Positions 8,733 to 16,466 of a stretch of 64,000 nucleotides of DNA are shown here, piece after piece. Both the position numbers and the translations under genes were made by a program. The notes under the pieces were generated by a model that was not told the origin of the DNA, ran no database searches, and saw only the letters and a program-made list of their open reading frames with translations. This DNA is from Rhodospirillales bacterium URHD0017 (GTDB taxonomy: Bacteria; Pseudomonadota; Alphaproteobacteria; Reyranellales; Reyranellaceae): NCBI GenBank assembly GCA_900110395.1, contig FODP01000014.1, positions 124,001-188,000 on the forward strand. The letters run 5' to 3'. The stretch's first letter is position 1. Each line of letters opens with the position of its first letter.

Positions 8733-9800
8733 ATGGCCAAGCACAAGATCGCACTCATTCCGGGGGACGGAATCGGAAAAGAGGTTCTGCCCGAAGGCGT
8801 GCGCGTGCTCGAAGCCGCCGGGCGACGTTTCGGGTTCCAGCTCGAGTTCACCGACTTCGACTGGTCGTGCGATCGCCTGCTGCAGACCGGCAAGATGATG
8901 CCGGAAGACGGCATGGAGCAGCTCAAGGCCTTCGAGAGCATCTTCCTCGGTGCCGTCGGCTGGCCGGGCGTGCCCGACCACGTTTCGCTGTGGGGTCTGC
9001 TGATCCCGATCCGTCGCGACTTCGACGAGTACGTGAACCTCCGTCCGGTGCGCCTGTTCGAGGGCGTGCCGTCGCCGCTCGCCAACCGCAAGCCGGGCGA
9101 GATCGATTTCTGGGTGGTGCGCGAGAACACCGAGGGTGAGTACAGCCAGCTCGGCGGCCGCATGTTCCAAGGCACCGAGAACGAGATGGCGGTGCAGGAG
9201 GCGGTGTTCACGCGCAAGGGCGTCGACCGCGTGCTGAAGTTCGCCTTCGAGTTCGCGAGCAAGGGCAAGAAAAAGCACGTGACGTCGGCCACCAAGTCCA
9301 ACGGCATCATCCATACGATGCCGTTCTGGGACGAGCGCTTCGCCGAGATGAAGAAGAACTATCCCGACATCAAGGCCGACCAGTACCACATCGATATTCT
9401 TACGGCACACTTCGTGCGCAATCCCGACTGGTTCGACGTCGTCGTCGGTTCCAACCTGTTCGGCGACATCCTGTCCGACCTCGGCCCGGCGCTCACCGGC
9501 TCGATCGGCGTGGCGCCGTCGGGCAACATCAACCCCGAACGCAAGTTCCCCTCGATGTTCGAGCCGGTGCACGGCTCGGCGCCGGACATCGCCGGCAAGT
9601 GGATCGCCAACCCGATCGGCCAGATCTGGTCGGGCGCCATGATGGTGCGACATCTCGGCTACCCCGAGGCGGCGGAGGCCATCGAGCGGGCGATTGCGGC
9701 GTCCCTGGTGGAAGGCGGGCCGCGGACTCGGGACCTCGGCGGCAACGGCGACACTAAGACCGTCGGGGCGGCCATTGCGGAGCTTGTGAAGACGGTGTAG
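8733..9800 (+). CDS. Tartrate dehydrogenase/decarboxylase-like, isocitrate/isopropylmalate dehydrogenase family
   Basis: A 355-residue beta-decarboxylating dehydrogenase. ATG 8733 has AGGAGGAAAGC directly upstream. The N-terminus KHKIALIPGDGIGKEV is the family signature. WVVRENTEGEYSQLGG carries the substrate-binding loop, and the NLFGDILSDLGPALTGSIG stretch supplies the metal-binding aspartates. EPVHGSAPDIAGK is the cofactor-binding loop. The combination with WGLLIPIRRDFDEYVNLRPVRL is nearer to tartrate dehydrogenase than to LeuB, which usually sits next to leuCD and does not here. Likely NAD-dependent oxidation and decarboxylation of tartrate or malate-like acids. The broken Bug receptor 35 nt downstream fits organic-acid uptake. 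Confidence 0.85.
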   Translation: MAKHKIALIPGDGIGKEVLPEGVRVLEAAGRRFGFQLEFTDFDWSCDRLLQTGKMMPEDGMEQLKAFESIFLGAVGWPGVPDHVSLWGLLIPIRRDFDEYVNLRPVRLFEGVPSPLANRKPGEIDFWVVRENTEGEYSQLGGRMFQGTENEMAVQEAVFTRKGVDRVLKFAFEFASKGKKKHVTSATKSNGIIHTMPFWDERFAEMKKNYPDIKADQYHIDILTAHFVRNPDWFDVVVGSNLFGDILSDLGPALTGSIGVAPSGNINPERKFPSMFEPVHGSAPDIAGKWIANPIGQIWSGAMMVRHLGYPEAAEAIERAIAASLVEGGPRTRDLGGNGDTKTVGAAIAELVKTV

Positions 9801-9835
9801 CTCGCCCTGAGGTTGATTGTTTCAGGGAGACTACG

Positions 9836-10817
9836 ATGAAAAGACGCACGCTGCTTGCGGCAACCGCCGCGAGCGGGCTTGCGGCTATTCCGTTCGCTTC
9901 GATGGGCGAGGCCTATCCGAGCAAGCCGATCACGGTGGTGGTGCCCTTCGCGGCCGGCGGCCCGACCGATGCGCTGGCGCGCATCCTGTGCCAGCGCATG
10001 GGCGAGCGCTGGGCCAGCAGCTGATCGTGGAGAATGTCGGCGGCGCCGGCGGCACGATCGGCGTCGCCAAGGTCGGGCGCGCCGCACGCGACGGCTACAC
10101 GCTCTCCTTCACCCACATGGGCACGCTCGCCGTCAACATCGCGCTCTACAAGTCGCTACCATACGACAGCCAGAAGGATCTTGAGCCGGTCGGATTGGGC
10201 GGCACCAACCCGATGGTACTGGTCACCAAGAAGGATCTGCCGGCAAAGACCTTCCCGGAGTTCCAGGCCTACGTGAAAGCCAACGAGAAGAAGATACAGT
10301 ACGGCATGGCCGGCATCGGCGCCGCTTCGCATCTCGGCGGCCTGATGCTGAACAGCATGATGAAGGTCGACGTGCTGGAGATTCCCTACAAGGCACCGGT
10401 CCGGCGCTGAACGATCTCGTGTCCGGCCAGTTCGACTACATGGTCGACCAGGCGGTGAACGTGCTGCCGCAGATCAAGAGCGGGAACATCAGGGCGCTGG
10501 GCGTGTCGACGGCCAAGCGGCTGCCGCAGCTGCCCGACGTGCCGACGATCGACGAAGCCGGGCTGAGGGGCTACGAGGTCACGATCTGGAACGGCTTCTT
10601 CGCGCCCAAGGGCACGTCGAAGGACGTCATCACCAAGCTCAACCAGGCGCTGGTCGCCGCGCTCTCCGACGACAAGGTAAAGGTGCGCCTGACCGAGCTC
10701 GCCGTCGACCTGCCCGAGGGCAAGGAGGCGACGCCTGAAGCGCTCGGCGCCCAGCTCAAAACCTCGATCGACAAGTGGGTGCCCGCCGTGCGCGCCGCCG
10801 GCGTCAAGCCGGAGTAG
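9836..10817 (+). pseudogene. Tripartite tricarboxylate (Bug/TctC) substrate-binding protein, two frameshifts
   Basis: Read with two 1-nt corrections, this is a normal Bug receptor of about 327 residues. The N-terminus MKRRTLLAATAASGLAA is an export signal with a twin-Arg-like start, then AYPSKPITVVVPFAAGGPTD is the family core. At 10011-10013 the frame breaks inside GGG; one more G would restore ERWGQQLIVENVGGAGG. At 10392-10393 it breaks again inside GG; one more G would restore PYKGTGPALNDLVSG. Everything between and after is well conserved, including a C-terminus ending VRAAGVKPE. Either a very recent pseudogene or two G-run read errors. It would serve periplasmic capture of a carboxylate, fitting the upstream tartrate dehydrogenase-like gene. 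Confidence 0.8.
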
Positions 10818-10837
10818 CAACAGCGATCGCCGATGAT

Positions 10838-10866
10838 AGGGCCGCCCGAGGGGCGGCCCTGTTTCG
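10838..10866 (+). terminator. Rho-independent terminator after the Bug gene
   Basis: A perfect 10-bp stem (AGGGCCGCCC at 10838-10847, GGGCGGCCCT at 10851-10860) with a GAG loop is followed by GTTTCG. It lies 21 nt after the Bug stop. The T tract is short, so efficiency is uncertain. Confidence 0.75.
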
Positions 10867-11201
10867 TTTACCGGGCCGCGCCCCTCCAGACCCACACATG
10901 GTCCATCCCTCTCGGCGCGTGGAAAATCGGATGGACGATGCAAAGAGCGACAGACGTCCGAATGCTAACCAAAACCGCCGTGCTTGTCAATAACTATAGT
11001 TAGTATGGGGCGGGCCGCCGCGGATCTGTCGGGGACCGGCTTGTTCTTTTATTGCGACTTTTGGCGCTCCAAGAGGCGCCACCCCTGGGCGGCCGACGCC
11101 GACACCATACCATCGGCTGTGCGCACCACCTCGCTGCAGGCACTGCTGTCACGGTCGCCGCGGCGCCGGCAGTCCCCATGGATCGATGCGTGCTCAGGCA
11201 A
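10867..11201. other. Gene-free stretch with an orphan promoter and palindrome
   Basis: About 335 nt without a convincing gene on either strand. Its one clear signal is the leftward promoter and palindrome described at 10962-11002. On the minus strand downstream of it are only very short open frames: one starts at ATG near 10915 and codes for a 12-residue peptide containing HVWVWRGAAR, and an overlapping one codes for about 31 residues. From 11003 to 11201 I see no gene, repeat or RNA. Confidence 0.6.
10962..11002 (-). promoter_or_regulatory. Strong sigma-70-type promoter with abutting 12-bp palindrome, no gene downstream
   Basis: On the minus strand TTGACA (10985-10990) and TAGCAT (10962-10967) are 17 nt apart, an excellent housekeeping spacing. 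The perfect palindrome TAACTATAGTTA (10991-11002) touches the -35 box on its upstream side, a typical place for a regulator. Transcription would run leftwards into the terminator hairpin at 10838-10860 and the 3' end of the Bug pseudogene, giving an RNA of only about 100 nt. Confidence 0.55.
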
Positions 11202-12248
11202 TTATCTGGCGAGCTGTAGCTCATCGAAGCTGATGTCGACGGAGCGCTGCGGCGTGCCGGCTTCGTCGCGCAGTGCCAGCGTCAACTTGCGCGCCCACCA
11301 ATCGATGTCGACGACGCCGAAGTTTGGCGCCGCGTAGAGCGCACCGAGTCGATTCGGTCCGGGCTCCTTCGCCGCGGAGAACGCCTTGTTGATGCCGCTC
11401 GACGTCGCTTCGTAGAGCGGCGGCATGTCGGCCGGCGCTTCGCGATAGAGCGCGCCGATATGGCGATCGCCCGACAGCAGCACGACGCCCTTGGCGCGCG
11501 AGTCGCGGATCGTGTCCAGAAGCTTCTGGCGCTCGAGCGGGAAGTTGCCCCAGCGCTCCCAGCCGTGGCCTTCCGCCAGCACCTGGATGCTCGACACCAG
11601 CAGGCGTACTTCGGCAGGTTTGCGCAGTTCATCTGCGAGCCACGCCCACTGCGTGGCACCCAACATGGTCTTGGCCGGATCGGTATCGGGCAGGTAGCGT
11701 TCCTTGCCCGGCGCGCCGCGCTGGTCGGTGAGCTTGAGCGGCGAGCGGAACCAGCGCATGTCGAGCAGGATGATCTGCACGCGCATGCCCGGCGGGCCGA
11801 TGATGTGCGAATCGTAGAGGCCCTCGCGCGTGCGCCGCACGTCGCTTGCCGGCACCTTCCAGAAATCGAGGAAGAGATCCTTCGACACGGCCTTGTGGGG
11901 AAAGTCGCCGCCGCCGTCGTTGAGGCCATAGTCGTGGTCATCCCAGACCGCAATATGGCTGACGCTCTCGCGCAGCTTGTTGTAGCCCGCGATGGCGTTG
12001 GCGGTGGCGTAGGCCTTGCGCAGAGGGCCGGCGTCGGCGGTGTTGAAATCACCATAGACGTTGTCGCCGGCGAAGATGAAAAGCTCGGGCTTGTAGGCGA
12101 GAATGGCGTCCCAGATCGGCTGCTGATCGGCCTGTTCGGCGCACGAGCCGAAGGCGATGCGGGTCAGCGGGCGGGCCTGGGCGGAAAGGCCGGCGGGCAG
12201 CAGCGCGGCCGCGGCCATGAGCTGGGCAAGAGTGCGGCGAAGGAGCAT
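11202..12248 (-). CDS. PhoD-like alkaline phosphatase/metallophosphoesterase, exported
   Basis: A 348-residue protein beginning MLLRRTLAQLMAAAALLPAG, an export signal with a twin Arg and a likely cut after LSAQA. A GTG four codons upstream (12260) is an alternative start; GGGTGA lies 8 nt before the ATG. RIAFGSCAEQADQQPIWD, FAGDNVYGD, AVWDDHDYGLND and LLSGDRHIG are the ordered metal-binding motifs of the PhoD family, which uses iron and calcium for phosphoester hydrolysis in the periplasm. The length is shorter than classical PhoD and typical of the small PhoD-like group. Divergent from the membrane-protein gene at 12297. No Pho box was identified. Confidence 0.85.
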   Translation of the reverse strand: MLLRRTLAQLMAAAALLPAGLSAQARPLTRIAFGSCAEQADQQPIWDAILAYKPELFIFAGDNVYGDFNTADAGPLRKAYATANAIAGYNKLRESVSHIAVWDDHDYGLNDGGGDFPHKAVSKDLFLDFWKVPASDVRRTREGLYDSHIIGPPGMRVQIILLDMRWFRSPLKLTDQRGAPGKERYLPDTDPAKTMLGATQWAWLADELRKPAEVRLLVSSIQVLAEGHGWERWGNFPLERQKLLDTIRDSRAKGVVLLSGDRHIGALYREAPADMPPLYEATSSGINKAFSAAKEPGPNRLGALYAAPNFGVVDIDWWARKLTLALRDEAGTPQRSVDISFDELQLAR

Positions 12249-12296
12249 GGTAGTGGTCACCCAAAAGCCAGGATTGCAGCATTAGTTGTCAGTGCC

Positions 12297-12806
12297 GTGA
12301 AACGCCATCTCAAATACGCCCTCGAACTGCTGTTCGTCCCGATTGCGGCGGCGATCGTCTTCATCGAGGAGACGCTGCTGCACTATCTCGGGCTCGCCAT
12401 GGCGGCGATCGCCAAGTGGCCGCCCGTGGCGCGCCTGGAGGCGTCGCTGCGCAGTCTGCCGCCGTGGGCTGCCCTGTTGGCCTTCGTTGCCCCGTCGCTG
12501 CTGGTCATTCCGATCAAACTTTCCGCTGTCTGGTTTGCTTTTCACCATCGGTACGGGCTGTCGCTGGCCAGTGTTGTCATCGGCAAGATGCTGGCGACAG
12601 CCTTGGTGGCGCGCCTCTATCAGGTCCTGCGCCCGACGCTGGTCAAGATGGCGTGGTACCTGCGGGCCGAAACCTGGGTATTCGACTGGCGCGACCGGCT
12701 GTATGCCTTCGTGCGCGCCCTGCCGGCCTGGCAGCGCGCCAAGGCGCTGATCCAGAACGCCCGGCGCTGGATGCGCGAAATGGTCTTCGGCGCCTCATCG
12801 CGCTAG
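12297..12806 (+). CDS. Small integral membrane protein of unknown function
   Basis: A 169-residue protein starting at GTG 12297 (KRHLKYALELLFVPIAAAIV). The open frame extends far upstream, but that part is the shadow of the phosphatase gene. Three hydrophobic stretches are visible: about residues 9-40, 54-78 and 85-105. A basic C-terminal tail follows (YLRAETWVFDWRDRLYAFVRALPAWQRAKALIQNARRWMRE), probably cytoplasmic. I do not recognise a named family. It ends 10 nt before the dioxygenase gene, so the two are probably co-transcribed, with no functional link obvious. Confidence 0.7.
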   Translation: MKRHLKYALELLFVPIAAAIVFIEETLLHYLGLAMAAIAKWPPVARLEASLRSLPPWAALLAFVAPSLLVIPIKLSAVWFAFHHRYGLSLASVVIGKMLATALVARLYQVLRPTLVKMAWYLRAETWVFDWRDRLYAFVRALPAWQRAKALIQNARRWMREMVFGASSR

Positions 12807-12816
12807 GCTCTGCAGC

Positions 12817-13656
12817 ATGCCTGAACTCGTTCCTTGCCGGGGTCCGCTCGGCGCCCGTATCGAAGGCCTCGACCGCAGCCGCGCCGGCGAGCCCGAGACG
12901 GCAGCCCTGCTGAACCGGGCGCTGGCCGAGCACCTGCTGGTCGTGGTGCCCGGCGAGCGCATGACACCTTCGCAGACGCTCGCCTTCGCCAAAGCCTTCG
13001 GCACACCGCGTACGCAGCTGCTGCGCTACAAGCATAGCGGCGATGTGCCGGAGGTGTCGGTCATGGTGTCGACCCTGATGGCCGACGGCACGACCGACAA
13101 GACGGCGATCCGTGCCGAGGATTGGCACACCGACGATTCCTACTTCACCATCCCCGCCAAGGCGACGCTGCTGCATGGCATAGAGATTCCGAGCCGCGGC
13201 GGCTCGACCTGGTTCTGCAACATGCACTCGGTCTACGAGGCGCTGCCCGCGACGCTCCGGCAGCGGATCGACGGCATGCGGGCGATCCACGGCTACGACA
13301 CGCCGCGCGCCCGCAACCGGCCGTCGGCGCGCACGCCGCAGGAGATCGCCGAGACGCCCGACGTCGAGCATCCCCTGGTGCGCACCCATCCCGAGACCGG
13401 CCGCAAGGCGCTCTATCTCAATCCCAACCGGCTCGACCGCATCGTCGGCTTGGAGCGGGCCGAGAGCGATGCGCTGCTTGATCAGCTCGCCGACGAGGCG
13501 CGCAAGCCGCAGCACCATTTCGGCCATGTCTGGCGGGCGGGCGACATCGTGATCTGGGACAATCGTGCCACCATGCACCGGGTCGTGAACGACTACCCGA
13601 TGGGCGAGCCGCGCGTCATGCAGCGCGTGCTGATCGAGGGCGAGAAGCCGGTTTGA
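12817..13656 (+). CDS. TauD/TfdA-family 2-oxoglutarate and Fe(II)-dependent dioxygenase
   Basis: A 279-residue dioxygenase from ATG 12817. The iron ligands are His104 and Asp106 in EDWHTDDSYF and the distal His254 in ATMHRVVNDYP, followed by Arg266 or Arg270 for 2-oxoglutarate binding. The N-terminus LGARIEGLDRSRAGEPETAA is the usual opening of the family. Members open taurine, 2,4-D, sulfonates, carnitine precursors or other small acids; the sequence does not tell which. The gene is downstream of the membrane-protein gene and convergent with the CaiB gene. A short repeat lies between the two stops. Confidence 0.88.
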   Translation: MPELVPCRGPLGARIEGLDRSRAGEPETAALLNRALAEHLLVVVPGERMTPSQTLAFAKAFGTPRTQLLRYKHSGDVPEVSVMVSTLMADGTTDKTAIRAEDWHTDDSYFTIPAKATLLHGIEIPSRGGSTWFCNMHSVYEALPATLRQRIDGMRAIHGYDTPRARNRPSARTPQEIAETPDVEHPLVRTHPETGRKALYLNPNRLDRIVGLERAESDALLDQLADEARKPQHHFGHVWRAGDIVIWDNRATMHRVVNDYPMGEPRVMQRVLIEGEKPV

Positions 13657-13680
13657 GGCACGACCGACGTTACGCCACCG

Positions 13681-13700
13681 CTGTCATCCCGAGCGCAGGG
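13681..13700. repeat. Partial copy of a short intergenic repeat
   Basis: CTGTCATCCCGAGCGCAGGG lies between the convergent stops of the dioxygenase and CaiB genes. Its first 16 bases are identical to the left arm of the palindromic element at 15850-15920. Only one arm is present here. Confidence 0.6.
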
Positions 13701-13702
13701 CC

Positions 13703-14893
13703 TTAACGAGCAGCTCCTGAGGCTCGCATCGTCTCGATCTCGGCCGCCGTGTAGCCCGCCTCCGCCAGCACCTCGCTGGTGTGCTCGCCGAGCTTGGGCG
13801 CGTGGGTGGTCTTGTCGCGGCCGCCGCCCGAGAACGTGTTGGCGGGCTTGGTGCGGCGGATCTTGCCTTCGCTGGGGTGGTCCTCCGAGGCGAAGAAGCC
13901 GACATCGTTGAGATGCGGGTCGTCCAAAAGATCGTCGATCGAGTTGTAGCGCGCGGCGGGGATGTCGAGCTTGTCGAATATCTCCAGCCACTCCGCCGTC
14001 GTCTTCCGGGCCAGGCCTTGCTTGCGCACCTCGAAGTAGAGGCCGGAGTTGGCGGTGCGCGAGCTGGGGCTGTCGAAGCGCGGATCGGTCTTGAGCTCGG
14101 GCCGGCCGATGGCGTCGAAGAAAGGGAAGGCGTGGGCGTTGGTGTTGGGAGCCACGGTGATGTAGCCGTCCTTGGTCGGCAGCGGCCGGTAGTCCGGCGT
14201 CAGCAGACGGTTGTCGCCGCTCGGACCGACCGGCGGGTCGAAGGTCATGGCGCCCAGGTGCTCGCTGGTGACGAACGAGGCCATGTTCTCCAGCATCGGC
14301 ACGTCGATCGCCTCGCCCTTGCCGGTCTTCTCGCGGCGATAGAGGGCAAAGCCGATCGCTTGCGCCGCGATCAGCCCCGAGGTGTGGTCGCTCATTACCA
14401 TGGGCACGAAGCGCGGCTCGCCGGTCGCGCGCTCGAAGGTGCCGGCGACGCCCGACAGGCTCTGCACGATGGGATCGTAGGCCGGGCGGTTGTAGTAGCG
14501 GCCGCCACGGCCGAACGCCAGGATCGAGCAATGGATGAGCTTGGGGTGCTTGGGCGCCAGGCTCTTGTAGTCGAGCCCCGCGCGCGCAAGGCCCTCGGGC
14601 CGCACGTTGCTCACGAACACGTCGGCGCGCGCGATCAGCCGCTTCATCGCCGCGATCCCCTCGGGCTTCTTGAGGTCGAGCACGATCGAGCGCTTGTTGC
14701 GGTTGAAGTTGATGAACTTGCCCGACATGCCGGGATTGCGGCTGCCCCGCGCCATGGTGCGCAGAAGGTCGCCGGCGGGCGCCTCGACCTTGATCACCTC
14801 GGCGCCGTAGTCCGCGAGCGTGCGCGTGCAGATCGGCCCGACCACCACCGTCGTGAGGTCGACGACGAGCACGCCGTCGAGCGGACCGCTCAT
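13703..14893 (-). CDS. CaiB/BaiF-family (class III) CoA-transferase
   Basis: A 396-residue enzyme from ATG 14893 (MSGPLDGVLVVDLTTVVVGP). The pattern ADYGAEVIKVEAPAGDLLR, then NFNRNKRSIVLDLKKPEG, then YNRPAYDPIVQSLSG is diagnostic of the family, which moves CoA between acyl groups by a covalent aspartyl mechanism. RFVPMVMSDHTSGLIAAQAI follows, with Asp in the usual catalytic region. Its ATG overlaps the stop of the upstream MaoC-like gene by 4 nt (ATGA), implying translational coupling. The pair suggests activation and hydration of a CoA-bound acid, but the acid is unknown. Confidence 0.92.
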   Translation of the reverse strand: MSGPLDGVLVVDLTTVVVGPICTRTLADYGAEVIKVEAPAGDLLRTMARGSRNPGMSGKFINFNRNKRSIVLDLKKPEGIAAMKRLIARADVFVSNVRPEGLARAGLDYKSLAPKHPKLIHCSILAFGRGGRYYNRPAYDPIVQSLSGVAGTFERATGEPRFVPMVMSDHTSGLIAAQAIGFALYRREKTGKGEAIDVPMLENMASFVTSEHLGAMTFDPPVGPSGDNRLLTPDYRPLPTKDGYITVAPNTNAHAFPFFDAIGRPELKTDPRFDSPSSRTANSGLYFEVRKQGLARKTTAEWLEIFDKLDIPAARYNSIDDLLDDPHLNDVGFFASEDHPSEGKIRRTKPANTFSGGGRDKTTHAPKLGEHTSEVLAEAGYTAAEIETMRASGAAR

Positions 14894-15756
14894 GGCGCGA
14901 ACTCCAGGTCCATCTCGCCGCACAGCACGCCGTTCTTGTCGGCGGCCCAGATGCTGAGCTTGCCGTCCTTCTGCTCCTCGCCGCGCACTTCCAGGGAATC
15001 GCCGACCCACAGCGGATGGACGAGCCGCGTGGTGTAGCCCGTGAGCGTGCCCCTGGCGTGCTTGAGCGCGGCATCGACCATCAGGTGCATGGAGAGGCCA
15101 CCGTTGGAGACGAGGGCAGGGTAGCCTTCCTCGCTGCGCGTGTAGTCGCCGTCGTAATGGATACGGTGCGCATTCCAGGTCAACGAGGAGAAGCGGAAGT
15201 TGAGCGTGTTGGTGAGTTCGGTACGCTCGCTCCAGGCGTGGTCGCCGCGCGCCTTGGTCGGCACGGTCGCCGTGGTCTTCTGGCCTGCGGGGACCGCCGG
15301 CCGGTAGATGGCGTCCGACTCGTCGACCGCGATGACCTTGCCGCCCTGCTCATAGGTGTTGCGCATGGTGAGCACGAAGATGTCGCCCGAGCGACCGCTC
15401 TTGGGGACGATGTTGGCCACCTCCGCCTTCTTCACCGCGGGCTCCCCTGCGCGCAGGAGGCCCATGACCTTGACGCGCCGGCCGGCGCCCATGCGGCGCG
15501 GCATCGGGATCGGCGGCAGCACCACGCCCTTCTTGGCGTGGCCGTCGGGCCCGAGGGCGCCCTGGCGCACCGTCTCGCAGCCGATGAAGGTGAACCAGTG
15601 CGGCGGCAACTCCGTGCCTCGGACGAACGTCTCCGGGTCGAGGTCGAAGGTACCGGCGGCGCGGCGCACCGCCATCAGCCCGACATCGTCCTCCACGGCG
15701 CGCACCTGGCCGATCCAGGGCCCCAGATCCTTCATCGCCTCGTCCATCCAGCTCAT
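14890..15756 (-). CDS. MaoC-like/FAS1-type dehydratase domain protein (acyl-CoA hydratase)
   Basis: A 288-residue protein. ATG 15756 (MSWMDEAMKDLGPW) has GGAGG 8 nt upstream; the longer open frame lacks such a site. Two hot-dog domains are likely: an N-terminal FAS1-like dehydratase half (residues about 1-140, with PPHWFTFIGCETVRQG and PRRMGAGRRVKVMGLLRAGE) and a MaoC-like half (FRFSSLTWNAHRIHYDGDY), whose Asn-His-Ile-His-Tyr segment is the hydratase active-site region. This layout matches mesaconyl-CoA hydratase and HTD2-like enzymes. It is the first gene of the pair with the CoA-transferase. Confidence 0.85.
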   Translation of the reverse strand: MSWMDEAMKDLGPWIGQVRAVEDDVGLMAVRRAAGTFDLDPETFVRGTELPPHWFTFIGCETVRQGALGPDGHAKKGVVLPPIPMPRRMGAGRRVKVMGLLRAGEPAVKKAEVANIVPKSGRSGDIFVLTMRNTYEQGGKVIAVDESDAIYRPAVPAGQKTTATVPTKARGDHAWSERTELTNTLNFRFSSLTWNAHRIHYDGDYTRSEEGYPALVSNGGLSMHLMVDAALKHARGTLTGYTTRLVHPLWVGDSLEVRGEEQKDGKLSIWAADKNGVLCGEMDLEFAP

Positions 15757-15849
15757 CGCGTCATCCTCCGTCGCGCGGGAAAATCGCACGACCGAGGACG
15801 GAGAAGAAGAGGCGGCTTTCGCAGAGGAGTGCTGACGGATACGGCCCCG

Positions 15850-15920
15850 CTGTCATCCCGAGCGCTGCGAGGGACCTTCCCTGCAGCCTTAAAGGCCCCT
15901 CGCTGCGTTCGGGGCGACAG
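15850..15920. repeat. Palindromic intergenic repeat
   Basis: The arm at 15850-15873 (beginning CTGTCATCCCGAGCGCTGCG) and the arm at 15897-15920 are inverted repeats of 24 nt with four mismatches, separated by 23 nt. Such an element would form a long hairpin. It abuts the stop codon of the NTF2-like gene at 15921 and resembles short palindromic repeats widespread in intergenic DNA of alphaproteobacteria. Confidence 0.7.
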
Positions 15921-16340
15921 TTATTTGCGCACTGACAGCAATGCCTTGAGGCCCTGCCAGCCCCAGTACACCCGGTGATAGACGATCAGCCCGTTCTCGA
16001 TGTCCATCGATTCGAACAGGTCGACCTGCGCACCGCCGGGCGCCAGCCGCGGATATTCCCAGGTGAGATGTCGGCCGTTGGAGAAGAACAGGCCGGTCCG
16101 GTAGAGCTCTTTGAACTCCTTGCGCAGGTTCGTGAAGTTGCGGGCGAACAGTTGCTCGATCTCACTGCGGCCGCGGAGGATGCCTTCGTCGCGATCCGGG
16201 AACTGCACCAGGACAGTCGGGCTTTCAAACACGGCGTGGTCGGCATAGAGCGCCATCAGGCCGGCAAGGTCCTGGCCCGTGACGGTGGCGTGCCAGCGCT
16301 CGTAGATGTGACGGACCTGGGCGTCTTCGGTGGCGGACAT
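15921..16340 (-). CDS. NTF2-like/SnoaL-type protein
   Basis: A 139-residue single-domain protein from ATG 16340, with CAAGGAGAG 6 nt upstream. VRHIYERWHATVTGQDLAGLMALYADHAVFESP is the helix-strand opening of the SnoaL/nuclear transport factor 2 fold, and the rest (GRSEIEQLFARNF, HLTWEYPRL) fits the cone-shaped barrel. The fold covers isomerases, dehydratases and ligand-binding proteins, so no reaction can be assigned. It is upstream of the MaoC/CaiB pair on the same strand but separated by 164 nt containing the palindromic repeat, so co-transcription is uncertain. Confidence 0.8.
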   Translation of the reverse strand: MSATEDAQVRHIYERWHATVTGQDLAGLMALYADHAVFESPTVLVQFPDRDEGILRGRSEIEQLFARNFTNLRKEFKELYRTGLFFSNGRHLTWEYPRLAPGGAQVDLFESMDIENGLIVYHRVYWGWQGLKALLSVRK

Positions 16341-16410
16341 GGTCGGCTCTCCTTGTGCAATGGAAGAGGCCAGTAGCGCACCGATCCTGACACCGTTGAG
16401 TCAGCAGCGC

Positions 16411-16445
16411 ACAAAAGAAAAAGGGGACCCGAGCGGTCCCCTTTT
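16411..16445 (-). terminator. Intrinsic terminator of glnA
   Basis: An 11-bp stem (16419-16429 with 16435-16445) and a 5-nt loop lie 21 nt downstream of the glnA stop. On the minus strand the stem ends in TTTT and is followed by a further T-rich run, TCTTTTG, so it terminates glnA. Confidence 0.88.
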
Positions 16446-16466
16446 CCATCGATCTCGGAGTGCTGC

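Noticed and set aside
10011..10393. Programmed frameshifting in the Bug gene
   Set aside because: Neither site has a slippery heptamer or a following stem, and both are simple one-base losses in G runs.
11460..12296. 5' extension of the membrane-protein frame at 12297
   Set aside because: It is antisense to the PhoD-like gene, and recognisable membrane-protein sequence begins only at the GTG 12297.
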